64,000 nt of DNA from Eopsaltria australis (taxonomy: Eukaryota; Chordata; Aves; Passeriformes; Petroicidae). A program made the position numbers and the translations under genes. Shown in pieces: positions 42,101-48,622 of the stretch (position 1 is the stretch's first letter; each line of letters opens with the position of its first letter). The stretch is taken from contig JAVTVJ010000793.1 in the NCBI GenBank assembly GCA_034509425.1, positions 558,001 through 622,000 of the forward strand, written 5' to 3'. The notes below the pieces were generated by a model. It saw nothing but the letters and a program-made list of their open reading frames with translations, made no database searches and was not told the origin of the DNA.

Positions 42101-42323
42101 GTTATTTTTCTGCCTGAAAACTATAAAACATAATATAACAATACTTAAATCAACTACTTACAGGGTCTCTCAGCTCTTCATTGTCTCGAGCTGACGTTCG
42201 AGGTATCTTCACCGGGATTTCATCTCCACATTCAGTGTCTGAAGCATTTGGAGACTCTGCTAAATCAAGGAACTCATCTCTCTTGTGACCTCTGAACCTT
42301 ATTTTGTCCAACTTCTTTAGCAT
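18..42323 (-). CDS. GRAMD4: GRAMD4, GRAM domain-containing protein 4 (partial, 14 exons, 3' end outside window)
   Basis: Joined coding exons in transcription order: 42323-42162, 33495-33375, 20470-20350, 14841-14780, 12889-12757, 12277-12252, 10406-10315, 8769-8678, 7762-7714, 6899-6828, 5497-5454, 5355-5246, 4022-3868, 165-18. Every junction is AG/GT and every phase matches its neighbour, giving 462 residues with no stop. The peptide agrees closely with my memory of human GRAMD4 throughout, for example [16 protein letters not shown] near the N-terminus and AVWHGWAIP in the membrane region. Known for the family: a membrane-associated protein of ER/mitochondria, reported as an E2F1-induced pro-apoptotic factor and as a modulator of TLR9 signalling. 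Seen here: coiled coil, two hydrophobic blocks, and the start of a GRAM domain. The remaining ~116 residues should follow at lower coordinates than position 1. No frameshift or in-frame stop, so the gene looks intact. Confidence 0.97.
166..3867 (-). other. GRAMD4 intron between exons 13 and 14
   Basis: 3.7 kb bounded by GTAAGG and CAG. AT-rich unique-looking sequence. I see no repeat family I recognise, no second gene and no conserved ORF on either strand. Confidence 0.9.
3868..4022 (-). CDS. GRAMD4: GRAMD4 coding exon 13 (residues 362-413)
   Basis: 155 bp, acceptor TTTTTTTCAG above 4022, donor AGACGG|GTAAGG at 3868; phase 1 in, phase 0 out. Encodes [20 protein letters not shown] (end of the second hydrophobic block, then a basic cap) and [20 protein letters not shown]. 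My memory of human has WRSLPTDPQ where this sequence has WISLLTDPQ, so an Arg and a Pro are replaced. The final part ([11 protein letters not shown]) is a polar linker towards the GRAM domain. Confidence 0.97.
4023..5245 (-). other. GRAMD4 intron between exons 12 and 13
   Basis: 1.2 kb, bounded by GTAAAC and CAG. Contains a perfect 12-bp tandem duplication at 4980-5003. Nothing else recognisable. Confidence 0.9.
4980..5003. repeat. Perfect 12-bp tandem duplication
   Basis: agttctgctaat is present twice in direct tandem in the intron between exons 12 and 13. Confidence 0.92.
5246..5355 (-). CDS. GRAMD4: GRAMD4 coding exon 12 (residues 325-361, second hydrophobic block)
   Basis: 110 bp, acceptor TTTTCAG above 5355, donor TTGG|GTAAAC at 5246; phase 2 in, phase 1 out. 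Begins [12 protein letters not shown] and continues with [16 protein letters not shown] and VLGLAL, a membrane-spanning stretch broken by a Pro. Human has [20 protein letters not shown] at the start of the same place. The pattern of W..P followed by a hydrophobic stretch and LP resembles the C-terminal membrane module of MCTP proteins (see findings). Confidence 0.96.
5356..5453 (-). other. 98-bp intron between GRAMD4 exons 11 and 12
   Basis: Bounded by GTAAGT and TTTTCAG, with the pyrimidine-rich stretch CTTTTTTGTTTTCAG at its 3' end. It is by far the shortest intron of the gene, which averages several kb elsewhere. Confidence 0.93.
5454..5497 (-). CDS. GRAMD4: GRAMD4 coding exon 11 (residues 311-324)
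   Basis: 44 bp, acceptor TTACGCAG above 5497, donor AAAAA|GTAAGT at 5454; phase 0 in, phase 2 out. Encodes [14 protein letters not shown] and the first two bases of Asn325, matching human [15 protein letters not shown]. It is separated from the next exon by only 98 bp. Together with exon 10 it forms a helix leading into the second hydrophobic block. Confidence 0.95.
5498..6827 (-). other. GRAMD4 intron between exons 10 and 11
   Basis: 1.3 kb, bounded by the weak donor GTACTG and CAG. No repeat or ORF with recognisable identity. Confidence 0.88.
6828..6899 (-). CDS. GRAMD4: GRAMD4 coding exon 10 (residues 287-310), frame-neutral
   Basis: 72 bp (24 codons), phase 0 on both sides. Acceptor TTGCCTAAG above 6899; donor CACAG|GTACTG at 6828, a poor match to consensus after +3. 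Encodes [20 protein letters not shown] with flanks, identical or nearly so to human [20 protein letters not shown]. This is an amphipathic helix-forming linker between the two hydrophobic blocks. Skipping it would keep the frame. Confidence 0.96.
6900..7713 (-). other. GRAMD4 intron between exons 9 and 10, with CR1 insertion
   Basis: 814 bp, bounded by GTAGGT and AAG. About 40% of it is a CR1 3' fragment at 7100-7435 in the opposite orientation to the gene. Confidence 0.9.
7100..7435 (+). mobile_element. CR1 LINE, truncated 3' fragment
   Basis: Recognised from the avian CR1 3' region on the plus strand: the stretch around ctacaactatctgaaaggag, then gaggaaatggcctcaa, ggctgcccagggaagtgg, agtcaccatccctagaagta, and ttgaacttgatgttctt near the end. 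It is 5'-truncated, as most CR1 copies are, and its final tail repeats are absent or decayed. Many substitutions indicate an old copy. It lies antisense to GRAMD4. Confidence 0.9.
7714..7762 (-). CDS. GRAMD4: GRAMD4 coding exon 9 (residues 270-286)
   Basis: 49 bp, acceptor AATTTCTAG above 7762, donor CACATG|GTAGGT at 7714; phase 2 in, phase 0 out. Encodes [16 protein letters not shown], matching human [16 protein letters not shown]. It leads out of the first membrane block into a polar linker. The upstream intron is 915 bp; the downstream intron carries a CR1 fragment. Confidence 0.95.
7763..8677 (-). other. GRAMD4 intron between exons 8 and 9
   Basis: 915 bp, bounded by GTATTT and TAG. AT-rich; nothing recognisable. 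Confidence 0.88.
8678..8769 (-). CDS. GRAMD4: GRAMD4 coding exon 8 (residues 240-269, membrane hairpin)
   Basis: 92 bp, acceptor AACCTGCAG above 8769, donor GCAAG|GTATTT at 8678 (weak after position +3); phase 0 in, phase 2 out. Encodes [20 protein letters not shown] and then SLNYLIA. Together with exon 7 this makes roughly 40 mostly hydrophobic residues interrupted by HGW and AIP, which fits two short passes or a re-entrant hairpin. Almost identical to human in this stretch. Confidence 0.97.
8770..10314 (-). other. GRAMD4 intron between exons 7 and 8
   Basis: 1.5 kb, bounded by GTAAGT and CAG. Nothing recognisable beyond A/T-rich tracts. Confidence 0.88.
10315..10406 (-). CDS. GRAMD4: GRAMD4 coding exon 7 (residues 209-239, first hydrophobic segment)
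   Basis: 92 bp, acceptor CATTTAG above 10406, donor TTATT|GTAAGT at 10315; phase 1 in, phase 0 out. Starts [13 protein letters not shown] and runs into the hydrophobic stretch [12 protein letters not shown], which continues in the next exon. The basic run before the hydrophobic stretch suggests that the N-terminus stays cytosolic (positive-inside rule, inference). Collinear with human. Confidence 0.96.
10407..12251 (-). other. GRAMD4 intron between exons 6 and 7, with rearranged CR1
   Basis: 1.8 kb, bounded by GTAAGT and TAG. Contains the CR1 at 10812-11310. The following ~850 bp (11310-12150) is slightly GC-richer and has some short ORFs, but I recognise no family in it. Confidence 0.88.
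10812..11310 (-). mobile_element. CR1 LINE fragment: reverse-transcriptase piece joined to 3' terminus
   Basis: The low-coordinate part (10812-10921) is a CR1 3' end in reverse orientation (aatcacagaaccatttaggt, then cattaacccagcactgcc, ccaccactaaaccatgtccc). From about 10925 to 11310 the minus strand encodes degenerate CR1 ORF2 reverse transcriptase: the box FADDTKL lies at about 10975-10996, and a residue pattern like [11 protein letters not shown] near 11245 corresponds to the palm motif of the same enzyme. Between these two parts the RT C-terminus and most of the 3' UTR expected in CR1 are missing. Frameshifts and stops make it inactive. It is in the same orientation as GRAMD4. Confidence 0.85.
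12252..12277 (-). CDS. GRAMD4: GRAMD4 coding exon 6, 26-bp micro-exon (residues 200-208)
   Basis: Only 26 bp. A pyrimidine tract ending TTTTTCAG precedes 12277, and the donor ATTAA|GTAAGT is close to consensus at 12252. It completes Arg200, encodes LTENMRRL and leaves one base (A) that joins AG of the next exon to give Lys209 (phase 2 in, phase 1 out). Without it the flanking exons do not join in frame. The human protein has the same eight residues at this point. It is too short to stand out in ORF scans and was found from phase matching. Confidence 0.95.
12278..12756 (-). other. GRAMD4 intron between exons 5 and 6
   Basis: 479 bp, bounded by GTAAAT and CAG. No repeat recognised. A short inverted match (gtatggttcaaaccatac) sits at about 12654-12671. 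Confidence 0.88.
12654..12671. repeat. Perfect 18-bp palindrome
   Basis: gtatggttc followed directly by gaaccatac in the overlapping sense: the stretch gtatggttcaaaccatac reads almost identically on both strands (GTATGGTT / AACCATAC arms of 8 with a 2-base centre). It lies in the short intron before the 26-bp micro-exon. Function unknown; such palindromes also arise by chance. Confidence 0.6.
12757..12889 (-). CDS. GRAMD4: GRAMD4 coding exon 5 (residues 156-199, conserved W/F-rich segment)
   Basis: 133 bp, acceptor TTTTATAG above 12889, donor AGAAG|GTAAAT at 12757; phase 1 in, phase 2 out. Encodes [19 protein letters not shown] and then [17 protein letters not shown], nearly identical to human except for WFGD in place of WFYE and Ile for Val. 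The aromatic and acidic mix precedes the first membrane block. Function of this segment is not known to me. Confidence 0.96.
12890..14779 (-). other. GRAMD4 intron between exons 4 and 5
   Basis: 1.9 kb, bounded by GTGAGC and TAG. Nothing recognisable. Confidence 0.88.
14780..14841 (-). CDS. GRAMD4: GRAMD4 coding exon 4 (residues 135-155, Q/P/A-rich linker)
   Basis: 62 bp, acceptor TTTGTAG above 14841 and donor AACAG|GTGAGC at 14780; phase 2 in, phase 1 out. Twenty codons rich in Gln, Ala and Pro ([15 protein letters not shown]), equivalent to the human segment EEQMAQQPPKGQAQASNGA. It is a flexible spacer between the coiled coil and the conserved W/F-rich segment and is the least conserved part of the peptide seen here. 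Confidence 0.93.
17695..17716. repeat. (TTAG)n microsatellite
   Basis: Five uninterrupted TTAG units plus TT. A simple repeat that may be length-polymorphic. Confidence 0.95.
19170..19335 (+). mobile_element. CR1 LINE, short 3' fragment
   Basis: Plus-strand CR1 3' end: gagtcaccatccctggaggt, ggtttagtggtggccttggc, agtgctgggttaacggctgg, acttgatgatcttgaaggcc, and the terminal aattctatgattcc tail repeats. Heavily 5'-truncated (about 165 bp left). Antisense to GRAMD4. The retained tail makes it the clearest CR1 3' terminus in the window. Confidence 0.93.
20350..20470 (-). CDS. GRAMD4: GRAMD4 coding exon 3 (residues 95-135, coiled coil)
   Basis: 121 bp, acceptor TTAACAG above 20470, donor GCAAG|GTAAGA at 20350; phase 1 in, phase 2 out. 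Encodes a highly charged, Glu/Arg/Leu-rich helix beginning [15 protein letters not shown] and ending RVNEVLKA, with no Pro or Gly, typical of a coiled coil and collinear with human residues of the same region. Known: GRAMD4 family members carry one N-terminal coiled coil; inference: it mediates self-association or partner binding. Confidence 0.96.
20814..20828. repeat. A15 homopolymer
   Basis: Fifteen consecutive A in the intron between exons 2 and 3; no adjacent retroposon recognised. Confidence 0.93.
21305..21338. repeat. Adjacent A15 and T11/T5 tracts, possible hairpin
   Basis: A run of 15 A, then TC, then 11 T, C and 5 T. The two runs are complementary and would form an A:T stem with almost no loop. 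Confidence 0.8.
31022..31066. repeat. A/T-rich low-complexity stretch
   Basis: Alternating runs of A and T (a9, t4, a5, ttt, a6, ttt, a8). Low complexity only. Confidence 0.85.
32660..32715. repeat. Two-copy 28-bp tandem duplication
   Basis: Unit actgagcaagaattctcatt + ggtttatt at 32660-32687 is repeated directly at 32688-32715 with two base differences. A third partial start (attgag) follows. Local slippage or unequal exchange in the intron; no known family. Confidence 0.93.
33375..33495 (-). CDS. GRAMD4: GRAMD4 coding exon 2 (residues 55-94, start of coiled coil)
   Basis: 121 bp, acceptor CTTCTAG above 33495 and donor TTAC|GTAAGT at 33375. Encodes 40 codons plus one base (phase 0 in, phase 1 out); the leftover C joins AG of the next exon to make Gln95. 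The peptide contains [20 protein letters not shown], corresponding to human [21 protein letters not shown]. The heptad-like pattern of Leu/Ile from about residue 72 marks the start of the coiled coil that continues in the next exon. A 25-base A tract (sense strand) lies 53-77 bases upstream of its 3' splice site. Confidence 0.96.
33548..33572. repeat. Uninterrupted T25 homopolymer (A25 on the gene's sense strand)
   Basis: Twenty-five consecutive T. On the GRAMD4 sense strand it is poly-A located 53-77 bases before the exon 2 acceptor. No retroposon body is visible next to it. Confidence 0.95.
36285..36600. mobile_element. Possible solo LTR remnant (endogenous retrovirus), unclassified
   Basis: The stretch has a texture I associate with avian ERV LTRs: ggtatttattgaaggccttc at the low end (a reverse-strand AATAAA), tacaccttgggcagtgcagg, catatcagatgttaattgcc, and a plus-strand AATAAA near 36579. 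I cannot define terminal TG/CA repeats or a target-site duplication, and no retroviral ORF is present. Family and boundaries are guesses. Confidence 0.3.
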
Positions 42324-42372
42324 GTTCAGCACTGCACTTTTCTGCTTTACCTTAACATGACGGTTGGAGTCT
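42162..42372 (-). CDS. GRAMD4: GRAMD4 coding exon 1 of window (residues 1-54, N-terminus)
   Basis: Acceptor is a pyrimidine-rich stretch ending TTGCAG just above 42372; donor is CCT|GTAAGT at 42162/42161. The start chosen is the ATG at 42323-42321, because the human protein begins at the same place (human MLRRLDKIRF, here [10 protein letters not shown]) and it has A at -3. From it the exon encodes exactly 54 codons, ending in phase 0 after RDP. The peptide is rich in charged residues with an acidic/Ser patch ([13 protein letters not shown]). The 49 bases between the acceptor and this ATG are open in the same frame (16 codons, including HVKVKQKSAVLN), so the exon could be internal with translation starting upstream. 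An out-of-frame ATG-TTA-AGG-TAA lies at 42358-42347 within that stretch. Which of the two applies cannot be decided here. Confidence 0.95.
42347..42358 (-). other. Mini upstream ORF (ATG, two codons, stop)
   Basis: Inside exon 1, 33 bases upstream of the chosen start codon and out of frame with it, there is ATG TTA AGG TAA. It only matters if this part of the exon is 5' UTR; if translation starts in an earlier exon it is simply out-of-frame coding sequence. Confidence 0.6.
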
Positions 42373-45300
42373 CTGCAAGATCAGGAAATCAAGAGTATTT
42401 TAGAAAGCTTGCAATAAATCTAAATACACACATTCTTATCACTAACTACTCCCAACCATCTTTTAAGTGCCTTCCTGCCACTGGAAGGAAAACATGCTTA
42501 GCTTTTTAACAGGCATTTTTTCCACAGTGTAACAGATGCATGGTTTGGTTTACAGCAGTTGATCATTTACCTTCTTCCCAGATTCACATGGTCTCTCCTG
42601 GCAGTTTTTAAAGCAAGACAGAATTGGCTCAAAGCAACAACCTTCACTCCAAAGAAAGATTAGGAAGTCAGTTCCTAACAGGTTACTTGGAACAAAAAAA
42701 AAGTTTAGCTGGTAAGTCACCCTTCTTCAATTTGTGATGCTTCTAATCAAAGACAGGAAAATCCACTAAGATTCACAACCAACTTTTAAATTCCCAGGCA
42801 AACTAGAGGAAAAGAGTAAGGATGCTATCATATCTCACTATGACCTCAGGCTAACAAAACAGAAAGTACCAAGGGTTTACTGAAGAAAGTCAAACACAGA
42901 TCCATGCAGAAGATCTCACCAAAAATCAGACTGTTGAAACAGACCACAAATCATATTCAAACACACTGCCCAAATCCTTAAAGTTACCACAACTGACAAT
43001 CTTGTATACCCATGAAATTATACTGGGAGAAGCATTTTGCTTTTTAAAAGACAACAGAAGAAAGCTTAATTTATGTGCCTAAACTTATTGTAATGGCAGC
43101 TCTCCAAGACACTGCACTGTGTAACTTCTGATTTAAACCAGACTTGCCAAACTGGCCCCATTCAGTGAATCACACCCTGCACCAAAGGTCCTAAGCTCCA
43201 TCTTAAAAAAAAAAAAAAAGTCACACCCAACAGTTAGTTTCTTGATTCTGTCACTCCAGCAAGCTCCTGCTTATAACAAAATAGCCACAATTATCTCAGC
43301 ACACAGAGATCCATTAGGAGGATGATGCTATGCTCTAGCAAATGGAATTTTAAAAATTTATTTTGAGGCACTTGTTCCTGATACTACCCTTTTGTCCTCT
43401 ATGGTCAGCACTACCATCCTCTTCATTAGAAGTCATGCTTAGCTTCATGGCACATCATCCCAGACACTGCTGTGAGATGAAAGTGCAAAGGTAAATTCAG
43501 ACACATGACACTTCAGGAGTAAAAATAAAGAGCAAAATAGAAACACCTTTTGATACCACAGCCTTTGCACCTAAGGCAATTCTCACCTCCTAGGACAAGC
43601 CTCTTTTCAACAGAGCACTTCAACTTTCCCTATGGATTCTCCACTTACCCTAACGCTTTGGAAGTGACTACTCACACCAAGTTCAAACCAGACTCATTCC
43701 CTTCAAATATGTCTTAGTTTGCACCTCTGCCAAGGTCTATTAGCACCTTTAAATTAAACACAGGAGTTTTTAACTAATTCGTTTTTAACTAATATAAACT
43801 CCTTACAGCAGGCAAAAAAATCCCACAAAATTCTTCTTTTATCAGACATGCTTAAAGTTGCAACCCTGTGTTTAATCTACCACTTATAGAGAAACACTTG
43901 TGGTAACTCACACCAAGGTTATTTTCTAAGAACAGCATTTCTTTGAAGTTCTTTTACTTGTCAGAGCGATGTTTAAAATAGAAACACTTCTTGCTCATTC
44001 ATTGACTATTTGATGAAGAAAGTTGTCAGCTATCACGTCCAGAAATATCTCTAGGCCTTACTATTAATAGCAACAAGGGAACAAATGGTATGAGGGAAGT
44101 TAAACTTCTGATAAGCACCAGCACAGTTGTATCGCTCTCCCCCCCATCACAATGATCTCCATCTATGTTCAACTAGGTTTACATACCATGTAAGAGACCT
44201 ACAGTAAAGCAGCTGTAAAGCAAATCCTGTCTGTTCACCATCCACTGTCACTGCTAATGATAAAGCAATGCATGGAAATAATAAAGCATGGTAGAGTGTT
44301 ATTCCTTTTCTGGAGTGGTTGGCAGTCATCAGCCCATAACGATGGAGGACAAGCATGCATCCCATGCCTTCTCTATCCCTCTTAGGGATGGAGCAGCTGC
44401 TGCAGATGAGCATTGCTGCTCTAGAAAGAGGAGACCTTGGCATTCTCCTGTTAAAACCACATTTATCCACTGCTCCTCAAAGGCCAGGGCTGGATCTGGA
44501 CATCTTTTATAGCCTGGCATATCCAGCACTTCCATGGATGGTTCAAGATCAGAAATAGGTTTTCTTTCCCCTTAGCATAAACTCGCACTTACTTAGCACG
44601 CAAAAGAAATGAGAAGCATCAAAACCTTTTGAGACAAAGCAATCTCCAACCCTTACCATGAAGCTCTGAATGAAGCCCAGAAAGGCCACAAGGACAGTGA
44701 AAAAGCCCATTGGCATAACTGCAGGGGATGGACACCACTTGGGGAAACTGAGCTCCATTCTCATCCTAGGATGGTTCACGCATTTCAGCCCTAGGTCACA
44801 GAATAACCTGGCCAACAGATTACCCGTGAACACAAGGTATTTTTTTACTCACAAAACTGATGATTTACCTCTACACATGTTACCACCCAGCCTTTTAAAA
44901 ATGTAAACCTTTCTTTAAACCACTGCACTGAATGAAGTCAGCTTAAATTCTGAGGCTAGCAAAACAGTTATGTCATGAAGGTCAATGTTTTTAAAGGATT
45001 ATTCAGTAGGTCAACCATTAAAAGAGGACATAGTAAAGAATCACACTCCAAGACATTTCTAAAGTGCTTGAAGTACAAGAAACTGGTTTATAAAAATATC
45101 TTCTCAGTTAAAATTTAAAAATAATAAGATCATTTTGTCTAAAAATTGTTTTGCATGTACCAGGTTCCCAAATTACTTACAGTTACATTACATTAACCTA
45201 AGCAGAAATGTAAGCTTGCCAACAAGCTCCAATGAAAACTCAGTATCTGGCCTCTAGCCAAATGCTGGATCTAAGACAGGCTTTTTATGTCAGCAGCCTG

Positions 45301-47422
45301 TTCCTGCAACCAGCAACTTTTTTTTATGGTGACATTTCAGCAGTTTCACTAGGAAAAAAGATTCTTGGAGATTCTGTATTCCAACTGACTTGAGCAAAAT
45401 TTAGATAAGCTTGAGGAAGCTTTTGTAAAACGAAAGATCAGAATCTGAGCTAGAATTAGATTTATTGTGAAATACAGTAACAAAATAATTAAATATCAAA
45501 GCACTTGCTTCACCATCATAGCTATTCATCCCCCACCTTCTTCCAGCTACCTATCCTGGACCCATCCCTACCCAAACACCCATTCTGAGCTCAGCTGGTT
45601 CAGCTGTGAATTTCAGGCTGTCTCTAGTAACTCTCCATACCCACAAAATCAAAAACACCATGTAACTCAGCACAGGAGGAGCTCAGAGTGCAAAGGCAGA
45701 CCCACACCTCACTCTGCTTTCAAACTAACCATTAACAAATACTGTAACACTCTAATAGAAACACAAATATTTTAACTCCACACATTTTAAACACTTCCGT
45801 TTCCCAACACTGTCATACATGTGACAATAATCAAGTGAAAAAGGTCTATTTTTTCCACGCTTAAAAAACCCCTAGATAAAATAATCTTTAAAGATTTTCT
45901 TTTTAATATCTACCGGCTAACGCAAATCCTTCAAGCCTGAAGATTAATTCCTTTTACAGAGGGCCAGAGAAGAGATGTCTTTATTTTGACCTAATACGTA
46001 AACCCCTCAAACAATGGTCAGACCTTCATTTTAAATTAATATCTTAAGACCCAAAAACCAAAATCAACATACACTCACATTCTACATTTACACTAAGAAC
46101 AGAAAAATCAAGTTTTCCCAAACTTCCACATAAAAATTATAAGGAGATCTACAAGAAATTTTTCAGCCTACATTTATAGAGAGGTTTCAGTAATGAGACA
46201 ACCAGCTTCCAGGGAATATTGACAGCCACCCCTGCCATCTGGAGGGACTTGTTTATGAGACGTGTTCCTATGGACAAGCCTCCCATCCCTTCGTGCCACT
46301 GCTACCCCATTTCTACTCCTGCATGAACATGGAAGAGGTTGGGTTGCAGAGGGAACTCAGGGAAGTCCAGTACCCAATGTACCACTGCTGTCTGAAACCT
46401 GCCTTAACTCACCCCAGATTCTCCTACAAGTACTTCACAGGTTTTGGATTTCTGTTTTAACACAAGTACAGTCTGTGGCCTGGTAGACCCAGTAGGGATT
46501 GAACAGCTAAATCCTCATGTGCACTTTTCTGAGAAAGGGCTCTGCTTTGCAACACAGGGTTCAGTCAGTTTTCCTTAGCTGTTAACAAAACACAAACCTG
46601 CTACACAAAGTCAAACAGCATCGCCTCAGCAAGTGTTAGTCTAGAGCCTGAGGGAAAACAAACAAAGAAACCACTTAAAACATCATGGATGAATTTCATC
46701 CCAGGTCAAAAAGGCCCTACAAGCCTATGACACAGTACAATAACCTTCAAAGCACTCATGTTCCTTTTGCTAGAAAAACAGCTTTTCAGAAAGCTGAAGA
46801 TGACCTGCAAATCTAGCATACCCCTAGTTCTCATCTTAATATTCCATCTCCTTCATACTCTCTTTCCATTCTCAAAACACATTTCTGCAGAAGTCCACGG
46901 TAAGAGCCCTGGCATTCAAAAAAAAACAGACTATGTGTGGATGAACAAATACAGACATCATTGTCAACACCAGGACATTTTGGTCTTATCATGAGGAAGG
47001 GATGTGCAAATTGAGGGAGTGGAAAGTATCAGGATTGCATTTGGTATTCATTACTTCTACATTGAAATGCTCCTGAATAATATCCTCAGAGTCGACAGGA
47101 GAGCAGTAACACGAGACAAACTCAATCCGTTCACGTACACTGAAAATTAAGCTTGGTGCATTCTCTTCTAGACATGTCTAACTAAAACTGAAAGGAACAG
47201 TGAGTATATCTAAGCCTAATACAGATTCAGAGTCCTCTGTATAATGTTCTGTGCAAAAAGTTCCCTCTTGCTACATGATTTTCCCCCCCAATTTCTCCTT
47301 TTAATGAATGGAATTTCATTTCAAGTCACCTTCTGAACATTTTGTACTTATTAATATTTAAGAAAGTAACCAGAGAAAGATCAACTGCACTACAGAGCTC
47401 CTTTTCTGCACAGCTTTTCACA

Positions 47423-47512
47423 TAATCACAGAAAGGGTCAGGGTGGAAGAGACCACAGTGGGTCATCTGGTCCAACCTCCTTACTCAGGCAGGGTCATCC
47501 TGGAGCACAGGA
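47423..47512 (-). mobile_element. CR1 LINE, short 3' fragment
   Basis: Reverse-orientation CR1 terminus: ataatcacagaaagggtcag, ggtggaagagaccaca, catctggtccaacctcctta, ctcaggcagggtcatcctgg. About 90 bp, strongly 5'-truncated. This is a different CR1 subfamily end from the copies at 7.1 and 19.2 kb. Confidence 0.85.
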
Positions 47513-47690
47513 TAAAAGAAAAGAACGCTTTTCTTCCCCCTGTGTACAGACTTCTCCCAAACTACTCCCCAAAAGGCTCACATTTGTGAAGAAAGCCAAA
47601 CTTTACCCACAGCACCTCTTCTTGAACATGGAGTGGTTTTGTAAAGGTGAAGTTGATGCCTTTGAAGAAAACTTTACATTAAGCTCAACT

Positions 47691-47733
47691 CAACAAAGAC
47701 ATTTAGCACATTTAGCAACAAAGACATTTAGCA
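47691..47733. repeat. Perfect 18-bp direct repeat, 25-bp spacing
   Basis: caacaaagacatttagca occurs at 47691-47708 and again at 47716-47733, with catttag between them. Local duplication. Confidence 0.93.
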
Positions 47734-48606
47734 TACCCAACGTGGCCCTCTGATGAACAGCCCCAACATGGACTGAGCTCCTGACTGAGCAGGACAATAC
47801 AACATTTTAGATTCTCAGTATAGAATGATGTCATCACTTGTCATTGGAAACCAAGACTGCAATACTTTGGGCCAAACATTCAGTTGGATTGGCCAAGAGC
47901 AGCTTACATTCTCTGAAAGTTACAAGCATTGCACAAGTGCCCTCAATTTCTGACATCAACAAACACGCAAACAAAACTTCAAACTGAGCTCCCTCCACAC
48001 TCATCACAACAGGTTCATCCTGAAATAATATTCACTGCCTCAGTGTCACAGTCTGGTCAAGTCTTCCAATTACATCACCCTTGGCCTCAGGGTCATAACA
48101 TACCCAGAACAAACTCCTTTCTGGTTTTGAGTAACACCTACTAAAAGCTCCTTTCTGAGACAGGAGTCCTTAAAACTCTAGGAATGGATTAGACTAGACA
48201 GGGATAGATGGACTCTGGTGCGTTGTTTTTTTCATGATAGACAAAGTTATCAGTCACCTTTGGAGAAACATTATACTCAGTAACTCAGGATTATTTTGCC
48301 TTTAATTTTAAAGGGAGATGAACAAAAAAATCCCACCAGAATTATTTCCTCTGTGTTGCAGACTGCCAGCAGAAGCAATACTCAGTTAATACAGATTGGA
48401 AACCAACAGGCAGTTGTGCTTTGGTATTGCAGACTTAAACAGATGCAGCTATTAATTAAGCATCAATTGAAACCAATTAAATTGTCCACTGACTGGGAGG
48501 AGGGGGGGAGGAAGAAACAAGTGGAAAGCTGTGTAACATTTTCTATGGTTCTACATGGGAACTGGAGACAGAAGTTCAACATACAGATCGCGACTGCCAC
48601 TGGAGA

Positions 48607-48622
48607 GGTTGTCACAGCAACC
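48607..48622. promoter_or_regulatory. X-box-like palindrome (RFX-type site), candidate
   Basis: ggttgtcacagcaacc is close to the RFX consensus GTTGCC(N)GGCAAC: outer arms GGTTG/CAACC match exactly. It lies in a stretch with A/T-rich homeodomain-like sites (attaattaag at 48451-48460, ccaattaaattg from 48473) and a POU-like catgaatatgcattac (48635-48650). Sequence-only evidence; no conservation data available here. Confidence 0.35.

Larger units (their letters stand above)
33496..42161 (-). other. GRAMD4 intron between exons 1 and 2
   Basis: 8.7 kb, bounded by GTAAGT and TAG. Contains the 25-base T tract at 33548-33572 and a possible LTR remnant at about 36285-36600. A small CpG-containing patch (about 40300-40345) is too short for a CpG island. 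Confidence 0.88.

Noticed and set aside
44147..44906. Several overlapping 70-107 codon ORFs just upstream of exon 1
   Set aside because: Tested as a possible upstream GRAMD4 exon; none ends at a convincing donor with the required phase, and the peptides look random.
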